Positions 8,584-16,492 are shown, counted from the stretch's first letter. The stretch: 27,875 nucleotides of DNA from Candidatus Opimibacter skivensis (GCA_016722045.1 JADKGY010000024.1:1-27875); one strand, 5' to 3'. Numbers and translations are program-made. Notes: a model not told the origin generated them from the letters alone.

Positions 8584-9168
8584 GGTTAAGTTGTTGGTCA
8601 GTGAGAATTTTAAAACACAAAGATGAAGTACTTTTTCCCAAATTGTGTTACATAAATATCAAAAATATTTTTAGAACTTCTGCATCATACTATATTCTTA
8701 TATGTGAATAATGTAACCTTTCTCCGGAATTGTATAAAGTATTCCATCCAAAAAAACCCACTTTTACAATAAGGGATCGGTGTACTTCACCGCTGGCATC
8801 AGGGTTACTGAGGATCACAAGCAAGGCCTCTTTTCCATAGAATCCAATGCCAGGTTTATAAAGATTCTGTCTGTATTAAAAAATCCGACAGCGTCTTGGC
8901 TATAGTTTGTATTTCATAAATATGAATGCAAATAGTATTCGAAGTCTGAATTTCCCTCTACACTCTTCGACAGTTCAGATTTGACTCTTCGCATTGAGCG
9001 TTTCTACCATGCAGTAACGATCAATGCAGGATACATTATTGTATTACCCCAAAAAGCAACCAACTAAAATTAAAAGGGAATTTTTTAATTCCCATTGCTT
9101 TTTATTGCATCATGCGTGATTCATTAAAAATATTTATTCATTCAAAATAAAATTTAATCAAACCTATC
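8584..9168. other. 585-bp spacer; one hairpin, otherwise nothing recognised
   Basis: This divergent spacer lies between the acidic-protein gene (minus) and the DUF3494 gene (plus), so it should hold both promoters. I see no clear -33/-7 pair that I would defend. A hairpin GGGAATT-TTTT-AATTCCC lies at 9076-9093, 76 bases before the DUF3494 ATG. It could be a leader structure or a terminator remnant. A short minus frame near 8700-8870 was considered and rejected as a gene. No heptamer array is present. Confidence 0.6.
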
Positions 9169-10446
9169 ATGAATAGACTTATTATACTCGTATTGACAGC
9201 GTCCTGTCTTTTCCTTTCCGCAGTCGCTGTCGCACAGGTCGGCATAGGTACGACCACACCTGATCCTTCTGCGGTATTGGATCTTGTCTCCACCACAAGG
9301 GGATTTCTAATGCCGAGGATGACAACGGCAGAAAGAAATGCAATCCTTAACCCCGCGACAGGACTAATGATATACAATCAAACTAACAGTGAAATGCAGG
9401 TGAATGGTGGAACGCCCGGAGTACCTGCCTGGTTTGGCATGAAAGGTAATTTGGATTCTACCTCAACAACTTCTGTTACAGACGGTGTGAACATTTTCTC
9501 TTCTTCAGTTATAGACACATTGATCGTGGGCATGACATTATCGCCTGCTGCCGGAACCTACCTGGTATTATTCAATGGTCAGTATGGGCTAATTTCAGAT
9601 ACAGCCATCAGTACAGCACAAGGAGTAGCTGATCTCACTGCAGCGTATAATTCGATCATGGCGATTCCCGCCACCAATACTACGCATGGAGCGATATTTG
9701 GAAATGGTGAGACCTTGGTCCCTGGTGTATACGATTTGCCTGCAGCTGCATCTTGGGCCGGCACATTGACACTGGACGGAGGTGGTGATACGAATTCAGT
9801 ATTTATCATCCGAACTGGTGGCGCATTAGCTGCAGGTGCAGGTACAACAGTAGTGTTGACAAATGGCGCTAAAGCAAATAATATATTCTGGGTCTCAGAA
9901 GGAGCGCTAAGCCTTGCAGCAAATACAATAATGAAAGGAACAATGATAGCCCACAATGCGGCAGTTGCTGCTGCTGCGGGTTCAAATGTTGTCGGTAGGA
10001 TGTTTTCAACGACAGGTGCTATCAGCATGGGTCCCGGAACAATAGCACTGCCCGCCGGACCTTCTTATATTAATCTTGGTGTCCTCTCAACCTTCATTAT
10101 TTTTACTTCCGCCGGCGCGATTAGTAATACAGACCCTTCAATGATGACAGGTGATGTAGGCACACATGCAGGAGCCATTGCCGGTTTCGGCAATCTGAAT
10201 GGCAATATTTATTATCCCGGTGCACCACCTCCGACAAACACTTCATTAGCTACGTTCAGTATATATCAAAATGGTATGCTTGTTCCATTTTCAAGTCGGA
10301 CAAGTGATATCAATACATCTGAAATGGCTTTGCAGGCATTGGCCACTGTGGCTACGGGACAGACAATAGATGTAAGGTGGAGAGTAGATGTAGGGTCTGT
10401 TCAGCTTGGAAACCGTGTGCTATCGCTGGTAAATGCAAACAGATAA
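9169..10446 (+). CDS. Secreted DUF3494 ice-binding-like protein, permuted and nested in a jelly roll
   Basis: 425 residues, unbroken. A signal peptide (1-22, ending VAVAQ) precedes the Bacteroidota tail-fibre-like motif VGIGTTTPDPSAVLDL...FLMPRMTTAERNAI (24-60). Residues about 100-140 (SVIDTLIVGMTLSPAAGTYL, VLFNGQY) look like the first strands of a TNF/C1q-type jelly roll. Its usual continuation, ATFSIYQNGMLVPFSSR...IDVRWRVDVGS...LGNRVLSLVNANR, appears only at 361-425. Between them is a DUF3494 domain in permuted order: helix AQGVADLTAAYNSIMAIPA (150-168) and solenoid (GVYDLPA, TLTLDGGGDTNSVFIIRTGG, VVLTNGAKANNIFWV, GRMFSTTGAISMGPGTIALP) to 296, then the normally N-terminal part INLGVLSTFIIFTSAG and MMTGDVGTHAGAIAGF with NGNIY (301-348). 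Members of this family bind ice or act as adhesins; activity here is not shown. The stop is 2 bases from that of the convergent cardiolipin synthase. Confidence 0.88.
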   Translation: MNRLIILVLTASCLFLSAVAVAQVGIGTTTPDPSAVLDLVSTTRGFLMPRMTTAERNAILNPATGLMIYNQTNSEMQVNGGTPGVPAWFGMKGNLDSTSTTSVTDGVNIFSSSVIDTLIVGMTLSPAAGTYLVLFNGQYGLISDTAISTAQGVADLTAAYNSIMAIPATNTTHGAIFGNGETLVPGVYDLPAAASWAGTLTLDGGGDTNSVFIIRTGGALAAGAGTTVVLTNGAKANNIFWVSEGALSLAANTIMKGTMIAHNAAVAAAAGSNVVGRMFSTTGAISMGPGTIALPAGPSYINLGVLSTFIIFTSAGAISNTDPSMMTGDVGTHAGAIAGFGNLNGNIYYPGAPPPTNTSLATFSIYQNGMLVPFSSRTSDINTSEMALQALATVATGQTIDVRWRVDVGSVQLGNRVLSLVNANR

Positions 10447-10448
10447 GG

Positions 10449-11908
10449 TCACAAAAGCGGTGACACCAATCGCGCTGTTTTTTCCAGGAACTGTTTAATT
10501 GCAGGGCGGCTATCCCAAGCTGCCCTGTCAATTTTATCAGCATCTTTCAGATCATTGTAAAAATCATCTGCAAGCTCATTTGCAAACTCTTTGTCATACA
10601 CGATCGCATTGACTTCAAAATTGAGATCAAAACTGCGATAGTCAATATTGGCTGTACCGACTATGCCTATCTTTTTGTCAGCTACTAAAGTTTTGGCGTG
10701 AATAAAACCTTTTTTGTATAAATAAATTTCAACGCCGGCAGCCAATAGTTCTCCGTAATAGGATCTCGCGGCTGCATTGACCACTTTCGAATCAGCTACG
10801 GCCGGAACTAAAAGCTTTATACTGACTCCACCTAACGCCGCTGCGAGTAAAGCCTCAAGTATACTTTCTGTGGGAATAAAATAGGGTGTCGTGATTAAAA
10901 CTTCATTCCTGGCCTGGTAAATCACCATGAGCAGAGAAAATAAAATAGTCGGTGTATCTGAATCAGGTCCACTGGCAGCGATCTGTACTATCTTGTTCCC
11001 TTTGGCAGAAAGAGCATTTAGTTTTGGAAAAAATATTCGTCAGGCAGCAAGATATCGTCAGTACAAAAATTCCAGTCATTCACAAATAGATACTGAAGAT
11101 ATTGTACGCCGGGTCCTTCGATACGCAGGTGAGTGTCTCTCCAATAAAGTTGTTTCTCCCCAGCATCATTGTTGACATACCTGGAACTCACATTGATCCC
11201 GCCTACAAAACCGATGGTCCCGTCGATCACCACAATCTTACGATGGTTACGATAATTGAGGCGATTGGCAAATGCCCAGAAGCGAACTCTATAAAATGGC
11301 GTTGTTTTCACACCGGCTGCTTTCAGCCGCGGCACCAGGTGTCTACGGATAGACCGGCTACCGAAGTCATCATATATGAATCGAACAGAAACACCTTCTT
11401 TGGCTTTTTCAGCCAATGCGTTCTCTACAGCTTTGCCTATATCATCATCTTCATAGATATAGTACTCGATGTGCACATGATGTTTTGCTTCTTTTATAGC
11501 TTTTAATACTTCAGGAAATTTATTTTCACCGTTTTTAAGAAGGGTTACGCGATTGTTCATCGTCAATGGACTTCTCGTATCCTTCAGCAGCATCACTGTC
11601 AGTTCTTTATTGTCCTGAAGCAACTTGCCTCCTTCTTCAAACGCGCGCTTTGATTCCTGGTAAAGATCATCTACTACTTTCTTAGCCAGGATACTATCAG
11701 AGATCAATTTTTTCTTGTAGAGTTTACGTTTGCGGTAATTGACACCAAAGGAGAAATAAACGAAGATGCCAATAAAGGGAACAAAAATGACAAATAGAAG
11801 GTAAGCCAGGGCCTTTGAATTGGCATGCGTATCATAGATGATGCGGATACAGACCAGGATGACGATCAGTATATAGATTATTTCATCAATGATGATACCG
11901 TGGAACAT
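10449..11908 (-). CDS. cls: Cardiolipin synthase (one frameshift)
   Basis: A phospholipase-D-superfamily enzyme of about 486 residues. Two N-terminal membrane helices (IIDEIIYILIVILVCIRIIY and KALAYLLFVIFVPFIGIFVY) anchor it in the inner membrane. Two HKD motifs form the active site: HRKIVVIDGTIGFVGGIN in the first half and HAKTLVADKKIGIVGTANID in the second. Such enzymes join two phosphatidylglycerols into cardiolipin and glycerol. The reading frame breaks after DEYFF. Adding one base to the six-A run at 11028-11033 gives PKLNALSAKGNKIVQIAASG, then PDSDTPTILFSLLMVIYQ, a perfect bridge. The 5' flank starts with a heptamer array only six bases from the ATG. The gene is convergent with the DUF3494 gene, with 2 bases between stops. 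Confidence 0.92.
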
Positions 11909-11913
11909 AGGTT

Positions 11914-11983
11914 AGTGAGTAACGAGTAACGAGTAAATGGCAATAGGCAAAATGGCAATAGGCAATAGGCAATAGGCAAAAAT
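11914..11983. repeat. Heptanucleotide array (AACGAGT then GGCAATA)
   Basis: Begins six bases upstream of the cardiolipin synthase ATG. Three AACGAGT-type units switch to GGCAATA units (with two AAAA-containing variants), keeping the 7-bp spacing within each block. TAA or TAG occurs in most units on the outward plus strand. Two different unit families lie side by side in one array. Confidence 0.9.
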
Positions 11984-12037
11984 GAAAATCTTATACGCAA
12001 AGTTCACCTTTTATTCATAAGGTCCATTGTTAATTTG

Positions 12038-12138
12038 GCTCAAAATGAGGACGCGGACGGTTGCTAAGCTGTAGCACAAGGTTGTGGAATGGAAGTCGAA
12101 GTATCAAATAAGAAAAGTTAAGATTGGTTAAGATTTGT
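12038..12138 (+). repeat. GGACGCGG element copy 3 with second dispersed element inside
   Basis: TGGCTCAAAATGAGGACGCG starts the element and AAAGTTAAGATTGGTTAAGA with TTTG ends it. Between them lies copy 2 of the element also seen at 5120-5168 (GGTTGCTAAGCTGTAGCAC ... AAGTCGAAG, 12059-12105). The mosaic suggests one repeat inserted into, or recombined with, another. Confidence 0.75.
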
Positions 12139-12205
12139 TTTAAAGCGCTCATTGTTTTTGCAGCATTTGCCGAAGATTTGCGAAAATTATTTTAATAAAT
12201 TTTGC

Positions 12206-12604
12206 TTATTGCAAATTACCTATTGTTTTCGAATACGCCTGTCTCTTAACGATAAAAAGCATCGAGAACAGTATGAATGGAACTGTCGACAAAATTATTT
12301 TATAATTTAAGCTCAACAATCCTACAAGTAATATCACTAAAACCAGTATGCCCAGCAGGATTAATCCAATCCATGTCAATCTTCTGCCTGGCTTCTTTTG
12401 AAAGATGGTAAAAAGGATTAATAATTGTCCGAGGAATGGTATGATGATGAGGGGATGTGTGAAGGTGTTGGCAGAATGGTCTTTTTGAAAGAAAACCAAA
12501 TATTCGACCTGGAAAACGAATGAAGAATTGTCATGCCCCCATTCCAGATAACAAACGAGAAAGGAGAGAAGAAGGCCTGTGTTTATAAGTCTCAGCATAG
12601 TCAA
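12206..12604 (-). CDS. Small four-helix membrane protein, unknown
   Basis: 132 residues with four hydrophobic segments: LRLINTGLLLSFLVCYLEWG, HPLIIIPFLGQLLILFTIF, LTWIGLILLGILVLVILLVG and KIILSTVPFILFSMLFIVKR. A charged loop, KKPGRR, lies between the second and third. I do not recognise the family. It is divergent from the next gene with a 106-bp shared promoter region. The last codons and TAA stop (GGTAATTTGCAATAAGC on the minus strand) resemble units of the GCAATAA-type heptamer arrays, so its C-terminus may have been shaped by one. Confidence 0.75.
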   Translation of the reverse strand: MTMLRLINTGLLLSFLVCYLEWGHDNSSFVFQVEYLVFFQKDHSANTFTHPLIIIPFLGQLLILFTIFQKKPGRRLTWIGLILLGILVLVILLVGLLSLNYKIILSTVPFILFSMLFIVKRQAYSKTIGNLQ

Positions 12605-12710
12605 ATTTAAAAAGTTTTAGACAAAATGGCCTTTAAGTGTACATTTATAATTGCCAGGTATTTATACCCATTAAGGAATTAAAGTTTTTCTAATAATAAT
12701 CAAGTCGCAA

Positions 12711-13091
12711 ATGATGAGTAAATCAGATCAATACGTCAATATTCTTATCATAGGAGCCATCATTCTATACCTGGCTATTGGGGTTATCGGATATAAAGGG
12801 CAAAAGTTCGCCTACCTCGCTTCTATTGTCAATATAATCACAGGTGGAGCTATCCTGTTGTATTGGAGCCTAAGACAAATCCAAATCACGCAACACATCT
12901 TTGAGCTAAGAGAAATACTTGTTCTGCTTTTTGAAGTTGTGGTCATCGCCTGCGGTGTTTTTTATATCCTGAGCAGTGAGCGTGGTGGAGGTCTTAAAAT
13001 AGTGCAGTATTTATTTTATGGAATTCATCTAATTGTGTTCGTACTGGGATTAATTTTTATGATGACGTTTAAGATAACGAGGTTGATGTAG
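12711..13091 (+). CDS. Small four-helix membrane protein, unknown
   Basis: 126 residues with four hydrophobic helices (YVNILIIGAIILYLAIGVIG, FAYLASIVNIITGGAILLYW, EILVLLFEVVVIACGVFYIL and LFYGIHLIVFVLGLIFMMTF). The short loops between them are partly charged (QIQITQHIFELR; SSERGGGLK). The family is not recognised. It is one of only two intact plus-strand genes here and diverges from 12206-12604, so the pair may share regulation. Its TAG stop at 13089-13091 is followed without a gap by a TGAGATA array. Confidence 0.75.
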   Translation: MMSKSDQYVNILIIGAIILYLAIGVIGYKGQKFAYLASIVNIITGGAILLYWSLRQIQITQHIFELREILVLLFEVVVIACGVFYILSSERGGGLKIVQYLFYGIHLIVFVLGLIFMMTFKITRLM

Positions 13092-13126
13092 TGAGATATG
13101 AGACATGAGATATGAGATATGAGATA
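13092..13126. repeat. Heptanucleotide array (TGAGATA) starting right after a stop
   Basis: Five 7-bp units (TGAGATA, with one TGAGACA) begin at the base after the TAG stop of the upstream membrane-protein gene. TGA is in every unit on the sense strand, hence in all three frames. Confidence 0.92.
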
Positions 13127-13134
13127 TGCGACTA

Positions 13135-13231
13135 GACGTTCGAGTGTCTCTGACCTCGAACCATAGTAACTTTTGGGCGTTCTCGATATTAATTTGATTT
13201 CGGAGTTCGAGGTCAGAGACACTCGAACGTC
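13135..13231. repeat. Long perfect inverted repeat (27-bp arms)
   Basis: Arms 13135-13161 and 13205-13231 are perfectly complementary (core TTCGAGTGTCTCTGACCTCG) around a 43-bp loop. It lies between two convergent genes and between two heptamer arrays, so it can form a strong hairpin on either strand and could act as a bidirectional terminator. A truncated relative with the same arm and part of the loop lies at 20336-20446. The recurrence argues for a dispersed, MITE-like element. Confidence 0.9.
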
Positions 13232-13253
13232 ATGCAATTTTACTTCACAACAC

Positions 13254-13369
13254 GTTATTCGTTATTCGTTATTCGTTCGTTATTCGTTATTCGTTATTCG
13301 TTACTCGTTACTCGTTATTCGTTACTCGTTATTGGTCACTCGTTACTCGTTATTCGTTACTTGTTATTT
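13254..13369. repeat. Long heptanucleotide array (GTTATTC/GTTACTC)
   Basis: About sixteen 7-bp units, interrupted by one 4-base partial unit near 13275, and ending four bases before the TGA stop (13374-13376) of the lectin-fold gene on the minus strand. On the minus strand it reads GAATAAC/GAGTAAC outward, with TAA in nearly every unit. It is the longest array in the window. Confidence 0.95.
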
Positions 13370-13373
13370 GAAT

Positions 13374-14036
13374 TCATTCTGTTTTCGTGATCGTAATATT
13401 CGCAAAATCACCTCCTGACGTATCGGCGACATAGAATCCGACGGATCCATGTGTAAAGGGTGTAAATTTTTCAACAACAAGGCTGGGCTCTTTTTCACCA
13501 TTGATGTAAGTTGAGATCATAGCATCTGTTATCTCCATGCGGACTCTGACCCACGAATTAGGATCAGGGGACGGATCGATGGCCTGTTCGTATTTACCCG
13601 GGAAATTCCCACGTAACACTTGCCAGGTAAATTTGGGCAGGGATATATACTGAATAGAATGACTTCTCAATGTTTCATCATCAGATTTGAATTGAAACGG
13701 ACGCAGGTATATGGCTTCGAATGTGGAATCATTTTGCGCATGAAAGGCTATGCCGACAAAACTATGTTGCTTCACATCTTCGCCCCTGACATCAAATTCC
13801 AATACACCGGTTGAGAAATCAACGTCTTTCAACCAGGCAATACCTTCTCCATAATCTTTGCTTAAATGGATGCCCGGATATGATTTTTCATTAATGAGGG
13901 TAAGGTCCCTGTTATATACTTCGATTTCATTTTTCTTATACAGGTCCTGTAGATTCATCTTCATGGGACCCTGAGAAAAACATGAAATGGCCAGGAGACT
14001 GAATACAAACATCACAGTGTATTGATACGTTTTCAT
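13374..14036 (-). CDS. Secreted concanavalin-lectin-fold protein (DUF1080-like)
   Basis: 220 residues, unbroken. The N-terminus is a signal peptide (VMFVFSLLAISCFSQ). It contains a Cys in AISC that could be a lipobox, but SQGPMK after it also fits ordinary cleavage. The body has the pattern of LamG/DUF1080-type beta sandwiches: GVLEFDVRGEDVKQHSFVGI with AFHAQNDSTFEAIYLRPFQF, then WVRVRMEITDAMISTYINGE and HGSVGFYVADTSGGDFANIT. In this phylum such domains bind or cleave sugars. No catalytic residues can be assigned, so sugar binding is an inference. It is convergent with the small membrane protein gene at 12711. Confidence 0.8.
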   Translation of the reverse strand: MKTYQYTVMFVFSLLAISCFSQGPMKMNLQDLYKKNEIEVYNRDLTLINEKSYPGIHLSKDYGEGIAWLKDVDFSTGVLEFDVRGEDVKQHSFVGIAFHAQNDSTFEAIYLRPFQFKSDDETLRSHSIQYISLPKFTWQVLRGNFPGKYEQAIDPSPDPNSWVRVRMEITDAMISTYINGEKEPSLVVEKFTPFTHGSVGFYVADTSGGDFANITITKTE

Positions 14037-14180
14037 ATTGAAATATTTATGTCTTTAAAGAGCAGGCAAAATACAATACAATCATGGCCGTGTGCAGAAT
14101 TGAAAAACCTGAAAGTGCTGAATGGTCGTCAGGTGATTGATGTTAGTCGAAAAGACATTTGGAATCTGACCGACGACTAA

Positions 14181-15145
14181 CTATTCGTGATCAACCGTGA
14201 TCACCACATTCCCTTTTTTGTGTCCCTTTTCTACATAGCCATGAGCTTCGGGTATTTGTTCCAATGTATATGTTCTGTCAATGACCGCTTTCAGCTTACC
14301 GGCTTCAATAATTTCTCTGAGGAAATTGAGATCTTCTGATTTTTCGACTGTCACCCCTCCCTTTACTTTCTTGCCGCTCGTCATTGATGTCCATATGCCG
14401 CGAAAGATCGAAGACAGATCCATGTGGACTGTTTTAAGATAGAAACTGTTTTTCTTTAAGGATTTTATCGATCCTGAAAAGGAACTTTTACCTACTGTGT
14501 CAAAAATGACATCGTAAGTTTCACCGCTTTTGGAAAAATCAACTTTCGTATAGTCAATCACTTTATCCGCTCCAAGAGATAAGACCATGTCTAAATTGGC
14601 AGAGCTACACACACCTGTCACTTCAGCTCCAAAATATTTTGCTAATTGTACTGCAATTGTGCCTATCGCACTGGAGGCTCCATAGATCAGAACCTTTTGC
14701 CCGTTTTTAATTTCTGCTTTTCTAAGAAAATACAAAGCCGTATTACCTCCGAATGGAATAGCAGCAGCTTCTGCATAGGACATATTTTTGGTTTCATTGC
14801 AAGCACGCCATCTTCAGGAAGGCATACATATTCAGCATATGCACCCATGTGCATTCCAGCCGAACCAAAAACCTGGTCACCTACTTTGAAACGTTTTACA
14901 TTTTTTCCCATTGCTTCAATTTCCCCTGCAAAAGCATATCCAAGGATATCATTTTTAGGTTTTCGGAAACCATAGACGAATCTGACGGCATATGGATCTG
15001 CTTTCCTGATCCGGACATCTCCTGAGGATACCGATGTCGCGTGTATCCTGATCAGTATTTCATTTTCCGTTGGCACAGGCGTCTTAACTTCTCTGAGTTG
15101 AAGAACTTCAGGTGAACCGTAGGCTGTACTTACAATAGCTTTCAT
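14181..15145 (-). CDS. Zinc-free MDR NAD(P)-dependent oxidoreductase (one frameshift)
   Basis: A medium-chain dehydrogenase/reductase of about 321 residues, quinone-reductase type. The N-terminal GroES-like domain (MKAIVSTAYGSPEVLQLREV; EILIRIHATSVSSGDVRIRK; GYAFAGEIEAMGKNVKRFKV) lacks the zinc ligands of alcohol dehydrogenases. The Rossmann part carries VLIYGASSAIGTIAVQLAKY and the family end KGHKKGNVVITVDHE. It probably reduces quinones or enones with NADPH. The frame breaks at the five-T run 14785-14789; one added base fuses LAMKPKN to MSYAEAAAIPFGGNTAL. It looks monocistronic. A palindrome lies 97-120 bases upstream of the ATG. Confidence 0.9.
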
Positions 15146-15241
15146 AATTATAGATTTTTTTGAATGAATTGTTTGTTTGTCTCAATTCGAAAGCAAAAGT
15201 ATGGCTGAGCCTATGCCCCATCGTTCGGGATCACAGAAGGG

Positions 15242-15265
15242 TGTTCGGTATTATAATTCCGAACA
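15242..15265. promoter_or_regulatory. Possible operator palindrome
   Basis: TGTTCGG and CCGAACA form 7-bp arms around a 10-base AT-rich centre. A further half site, TCGTTCGG, lies about 20 bases to the left. The site is upstream of the MDR oxidoreductase (minus strand, start 15145) and also just before the transposase remnant, so it could be a regulator site or an end structure of the old element. No regulator is encoded nearby that would explain it. Confidence 0.35.
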
Positions 15266-15271
15266 AATTGG

Positions 15272-15555
15272 CTGAGACGATGAAGTCAGAGAAAAACTTA
15301 CATCTGACGTCTCAAAAAGGTGAATACGTATGAGGTATGTTCCATACTAACAACATCGAAGGATTTTGGGCTACAATGAAGAGAAGTATTTACGGAGTTT
15401 ATCAAAGTGTCTCACCAAAACACTTGAACCTATATTTTAATGAATTTGGTTACAGATACAATAACCGGACCGAAACAGGCGTAGAAAAATTCGAAGGTGC
15501 AATTCAGAAAGTAGATTCAGCAAGAATTACATACAAGCAATTAATAGGCAAATAG
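15272..15555 (+). pseudogene. IS1595-type (ISXO2-like) transposase C-terminal remnant
   Basis: The last 72 codons (from 15337) read FHTNNIEGFWATMKRSIYGV, then YQSVSPKHLNLYFNEFGYRY, the hallmark end of ISXO2-like transposases (HTN-IEGFW...K, then SPKHL...EF-YRYN). Just upstream in the same frame GEYV is followed by TGA where the family normally has Arg (GEYVRG), and about 15 more codons reach back to 15272. The rest of the ~300-residue enzyme, including the first catalytic Asp residues, is missing. This is a dead fragment. Its stop lies 6 bases from the end of the convergent HEPN-like gene, so it may have arrived with, or beside, that pair. Confidence 0.85.
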
Positions 15556-15561
15556 TCCAGT

Positions 15562-16032
15562 TTATTTTCTTACTACAATTGCCTTTTGTATTCTTGGCCT
15601 TTTTTGTTTTTTATTAGGATCAGCAACTCTTTTTGAAATGCATATTTTTTCAACAGATTTAAGCGTAGACATTGCCGCCCTAACTCTTGCTGACTCAATC
15701 ATATAATCATTATATCTGGCTGTTTTGCAATCATTCATTAAAGTTCTAAGACTAATCCCTATATTTTTATTGCATTTATTCATAAAAAGATCACACAATG
15801 CGGCATGTCTATCTGCCGGCTTAAAATATGTGCAGTAATCGTCAAATGACTTTATTGGCTCGCCAAGATGAGATAAGCCATGATCTGGAAGTGGAAAAAT
15901 ATGATGCTTTACATAATTAATACTGGCGTAATAAGCTACTGTAAGCGCCCAATCCATAAACTCGCCTTCTTTAAAAAGTTGATCCGCTAATTTATGGTTA
16001 TGTTTTGCGTGATCAAGATGGGCTGTTGTCAT
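15562..16032 (-). CDS. HEPN-like domain protein
   Basis: 156 residues, all-helical. The pattern HAKHNHKLADQLFKEGEFMD-WALTVAYYASINYVKHH (6-43) and the later TARYNDYMIESARVRAAMST match HEPN-like proteins of the type whose first helices carry H/N residues and DWA--A-YYA. The canonical RNase motif R-x4-6-H is not evident, so activity is uncertain. It overlaps the upstream partner gene by 20 bases, implying translational coupling. HEPN proteins commonly work as toxins or defence RNases paired with a small partner. Context (transposase fossil, AT-rich DNA) suits an accessory module. The C-terminus is strongly basic (KKQKRPRIQKAIVVRK). Confidence 0.75.
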   Translation of the reverse strand: MTTAHLDHAKHNHKLADQLFKEGEFMDWALTVAYYASINYVKHHIFPLPDHGLSHLGEPIKSFDDYCTYFKPADRHAALCDLFMNKCNKNIGISLRTLMNDCKTARYNDYMIESARVRAAMSTLKSVEKICISKRVADPNKKQKRPRIQKAIVVRK

Positions 16033-16492
16033 AAAACCAATCGAAACTAACTAAATTTTGTTCCATCCTTTCGCTATTAACAACTAATGGGATGAGCATA
16101 ATCCGCAGTTCGTAGTTTTTGCTTTCGTTAAGCTCTGTTTCAATCTCAACTATCCGCCTGAAGAATGATTTTATTTTACTAGAATTATATATTGCCTTGT
16201 CAATGACATAGGCTGCTTCAAAATATAAAGAATCTTTTCTTTTTAAGCCAAGCGCTTTAGGGCTAATCCCCTTAGCGGTGAGTTCATTATAAAAATCAGA
16301 TAAAATTGATTGTACTTCACTTAAATTTTCTCCAACCGAACCAAGCACTTCCTCCACGAATTCTTCCTTTCCTTTTGTTTTTCCAACCATAAAAGCATCA
16401 ATTAATTGATTGCTAGTATATAAATGCGAACCCGAGGATTCAGTCCATCTAGGCTCCTTTAATTTTGTGTCGGCCTTTATAATAGTTTGCAT
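16013..16492 (-). CDS. Partner of the HEPN-like protein, unknown
   Basis: 159 residues, mixed alpha/beta, no signal peptide or membrane helix. Distinct stretches are QTIIKADTKLKEPRWTESSG, QLIDAFMVGKTKGKEEFVEE (helical), DSLYFEAAYVIDKAIYNSSK and NYELRIMLIPLVVNSERMEQ. There is no GS-x-D-x-D nucleotidyltransferase motif, so this is not the classical MNT antitoxin that accompanies many HEPN toxins, and no helix-turn-helix is obvious. It is the first gene of a two-gene operon, its end overlapping the HEPN-like start by 20 bases. I do not recognise the family. Antitoxin, sensor or second subunit are all possible. Confidence 0.7.
   Translation of the reverse strand: MQTIIKADTKLKEPRWTESSGSHLYTSNQLIDAFMVGKTKGKEEFVEEVLGSVGENLSEVQSILSDFYNELTAKGISPKALGLKRKDSLYFEAAYVIDKAIYNSSKIKSFFRRIVEIETELNESKNYELRIMLIPLVVNSERMEQNLVSFDWFYDNSPS

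Noticed and set aside
8700..8880. Minus-strand frame reading YGKEALLVILSNPDASGEVH...
   Set aside because: It is about 60 codons, closed upstream by a stop with no plausible start, and has no recognisable family. It could be a gene remnant but cannot be supported.
9076..9093. Rho-independent terminator
   Set aside because: The GGGAATT/AATTCCC hairpin is followed by a broken T-run, and no gene ends nearby on either strand. Kept only as a leader hairpin in the spacer entry.
9579..10028. 149-codon antisense frame inside the DUF3494 gene
   Set aside because: It is an alanine/proline/valine-rich shadow of the sense repeats and has no start context. The sense frame has signal peptide and domain motifs.
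1949..13369. CRISPR arrays
   Set aside because: The tandem units are 7-8 bp or 113 bp, without unique spacers between them. No cas gene is present.
15272..15555. Active insertion sequence
   Set aside because: Only the last quarter of the transposase remains, with an in-frame stop. No terminal inverted repeats were found around it.
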